Position numbers and translations under genes: made by a program. Of a stretch of 6,522 bases of DNA, positions 6,148 through 6,522 are shown one piece after another. Origin of the DNA: Spirochaetota bacterium (GTDB lineage Bacteria > Spirochaetota > Spirochaetia > DTKZ01); the NCBI GenBank assembly GCA_029562045.1, contig JAKQWJ010000119.1, forward strand, positions 1-6,522, read 5' to 3'. Positions within the stretch are counted from its first letter, which is position 1. The number at the start of each line of letters is the position of its first letter. The notes under the pieces are model-generated. The model was not told the origin of the DNA. It ran no database searches and was given only the letters and a program-made list of their open reading frames with translations.

Positions 6148-6471
6148 ATGATACAGGTGGAAGTTCAGGCCGGCGTCTGCGGCTTCGTGTCCGTCATGAC
6201 CGCCGAGAGCGGCGACATGCAGCATGTGCGCATCACCTTCCGGACCGACTGCCCCAACCTGAAACCCCTGGAGGGGGCGGACCCCATCCTCATCGACGCC
6301 TACAGCGACGCCTTCGGCCCCGTGGGGGACACCCAGTCCTACCGGATCCTGCGCCCCCATGTCCGGCACGCCGCCTGCCCCGTCCCCATGGCCATGGTCA
6401 AGGCGGTGGAGGCCGCCGCGGGCCTGGCCCTGCCCCGGGATGTGCGGGTGACCATCACCCGGGAGAGCTAG
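6148..6471 (+). CDS. Small cysteine-containing protein of unknown function
   Basis: 107 residues, no signal peptide or membrane segment, so probably cytosolic. It begins MIQVEVQAGVCGFVSVMTAE and alternates beta strands with a final helix (MAMVKAVEAAAGLALP) and strand. Three cysteines sit in distinctive contexts: VCGF (C11), TDCPNLK (C35) and HAACPVP (C77, with H71 and H74 nearby). That pattern suggests a metal or redox centre, which is inference. From memory it resembles a conserved uncharacterised family of about 100 residues found in anaerobes (possibly DUF6951); I could not verify this. The start is fixed by AAGGGAGG 7 nt upstream. It is transcribed away from def and ends 7 nt before the stop of a probable convergent gene. 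Confidence 0.85.
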   Translation: MIQVEVQAGVCGFVSVMTAESGDMQHVRITFRTDCPNLKPLEGADPILIDAYSDAFGPVGDTQSYRILRPHVRHAACPVPMAMVKAVEAAAGLALPRDVRVTITRES

Positions 6472-6478
6472 GGGCTCT

Positions 6479-6522
6479 TCAGCGGGGGACCAGCAGGATA
6501 TCCCCCCGGAAGGTTTTTTTGG
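6479..6522 (-). CDS. Probable C-terminal end of a gene entering from the right
   Basis: The minus-strand frame ending in TGA at 6481-6479 reads KKTFRGDILLVPR, with codons (CTG, CTG, GTC, CCC, CGC) like those of the neighbouring genes. Only 13 full codons are visible, so the product cannot be named. An A7 run encodes the two lysines. If real, the gene converges on the small cysteine protein with a 7-nt gap. Confidence 0.4.
   Translation of the reverse strand, partial: KKTFRGDILLVPR

Noticed and set aside
6482..6520. Intrinsic terminator after the small gene: GGGGGA and TCCCCC stem followed by T7
   Set aside because: The T-run starts 7 nt after the stem and the loop is 11 nt, so the geometry is poor; the same bases read as a plausible coding end on the other strand.

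Overview
This is a compact, very GC-rich bacterial stretch carrying six complete genes, one large gene cut by the left edge, and probably the last codons of another gene at the right edge. The best guess is a high-GC spirochaete. The clue is the tight order def, fmt, then a membrane-anchored PASTA protein, which I recall from Treponema-type genomes; no rRNA or other phylogenetic marker is present, so this placement is inference.

Left part (1-2293). The first 1.5 kb on the minus strand is one uninterrupted reading frame for a type I mannose-6-phosphate isomerase (manA). Its zinc ligands fall one residue from the E. coli numbering until a Gly/Ser/Pro linker of about 75 residues interrupts the protein; part of that linker is encoded by a 12-bp tandem repeat. 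A second Ala/Pro/Gly linker follows later. A 66-bp spacer separates manA from a divergent plus-strand gene for a zinc-ribbon membrane protein. In this spacer a -10-like box lies exactly 7 nt before each ATG and one hexamer can serve as the -35 of both genes, so both messages may be leaderless.

Middle (2290-3624). The zinc-ribbon gene overlaps, by GTGA, a GHMP sugar kinase of the galactokinase type. Its substrate loop reads GGNHTDH rather than the usual GEHTDY form. Its 3' end overlaps the convergent PASTA gene by 22 bp, and an imperfect hairpin covers both stop codons.

Right part (3603-6522). The minus-strand operon def, fmt, PASTA protein is joined by TGATG and ATGA overlaps. Def and Fmt remove and add the N-formyl group of initiator methionine; the PASTA protein is a single-pass envelope protein without a kinase domain. 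Divergent from def, behind a strong Shine-Dalgarno, is a small conserved-looking protein with three cysteines. A probable partial gene enters from the right edge on the minus strand.

Apart from the leaderless-looking divergent promoter, the repeat-expanded ManA linkers and the variant kinase motif, this is housekeeping DNA. I see no mobile element, CRISPR array, RNA gene or defence system.
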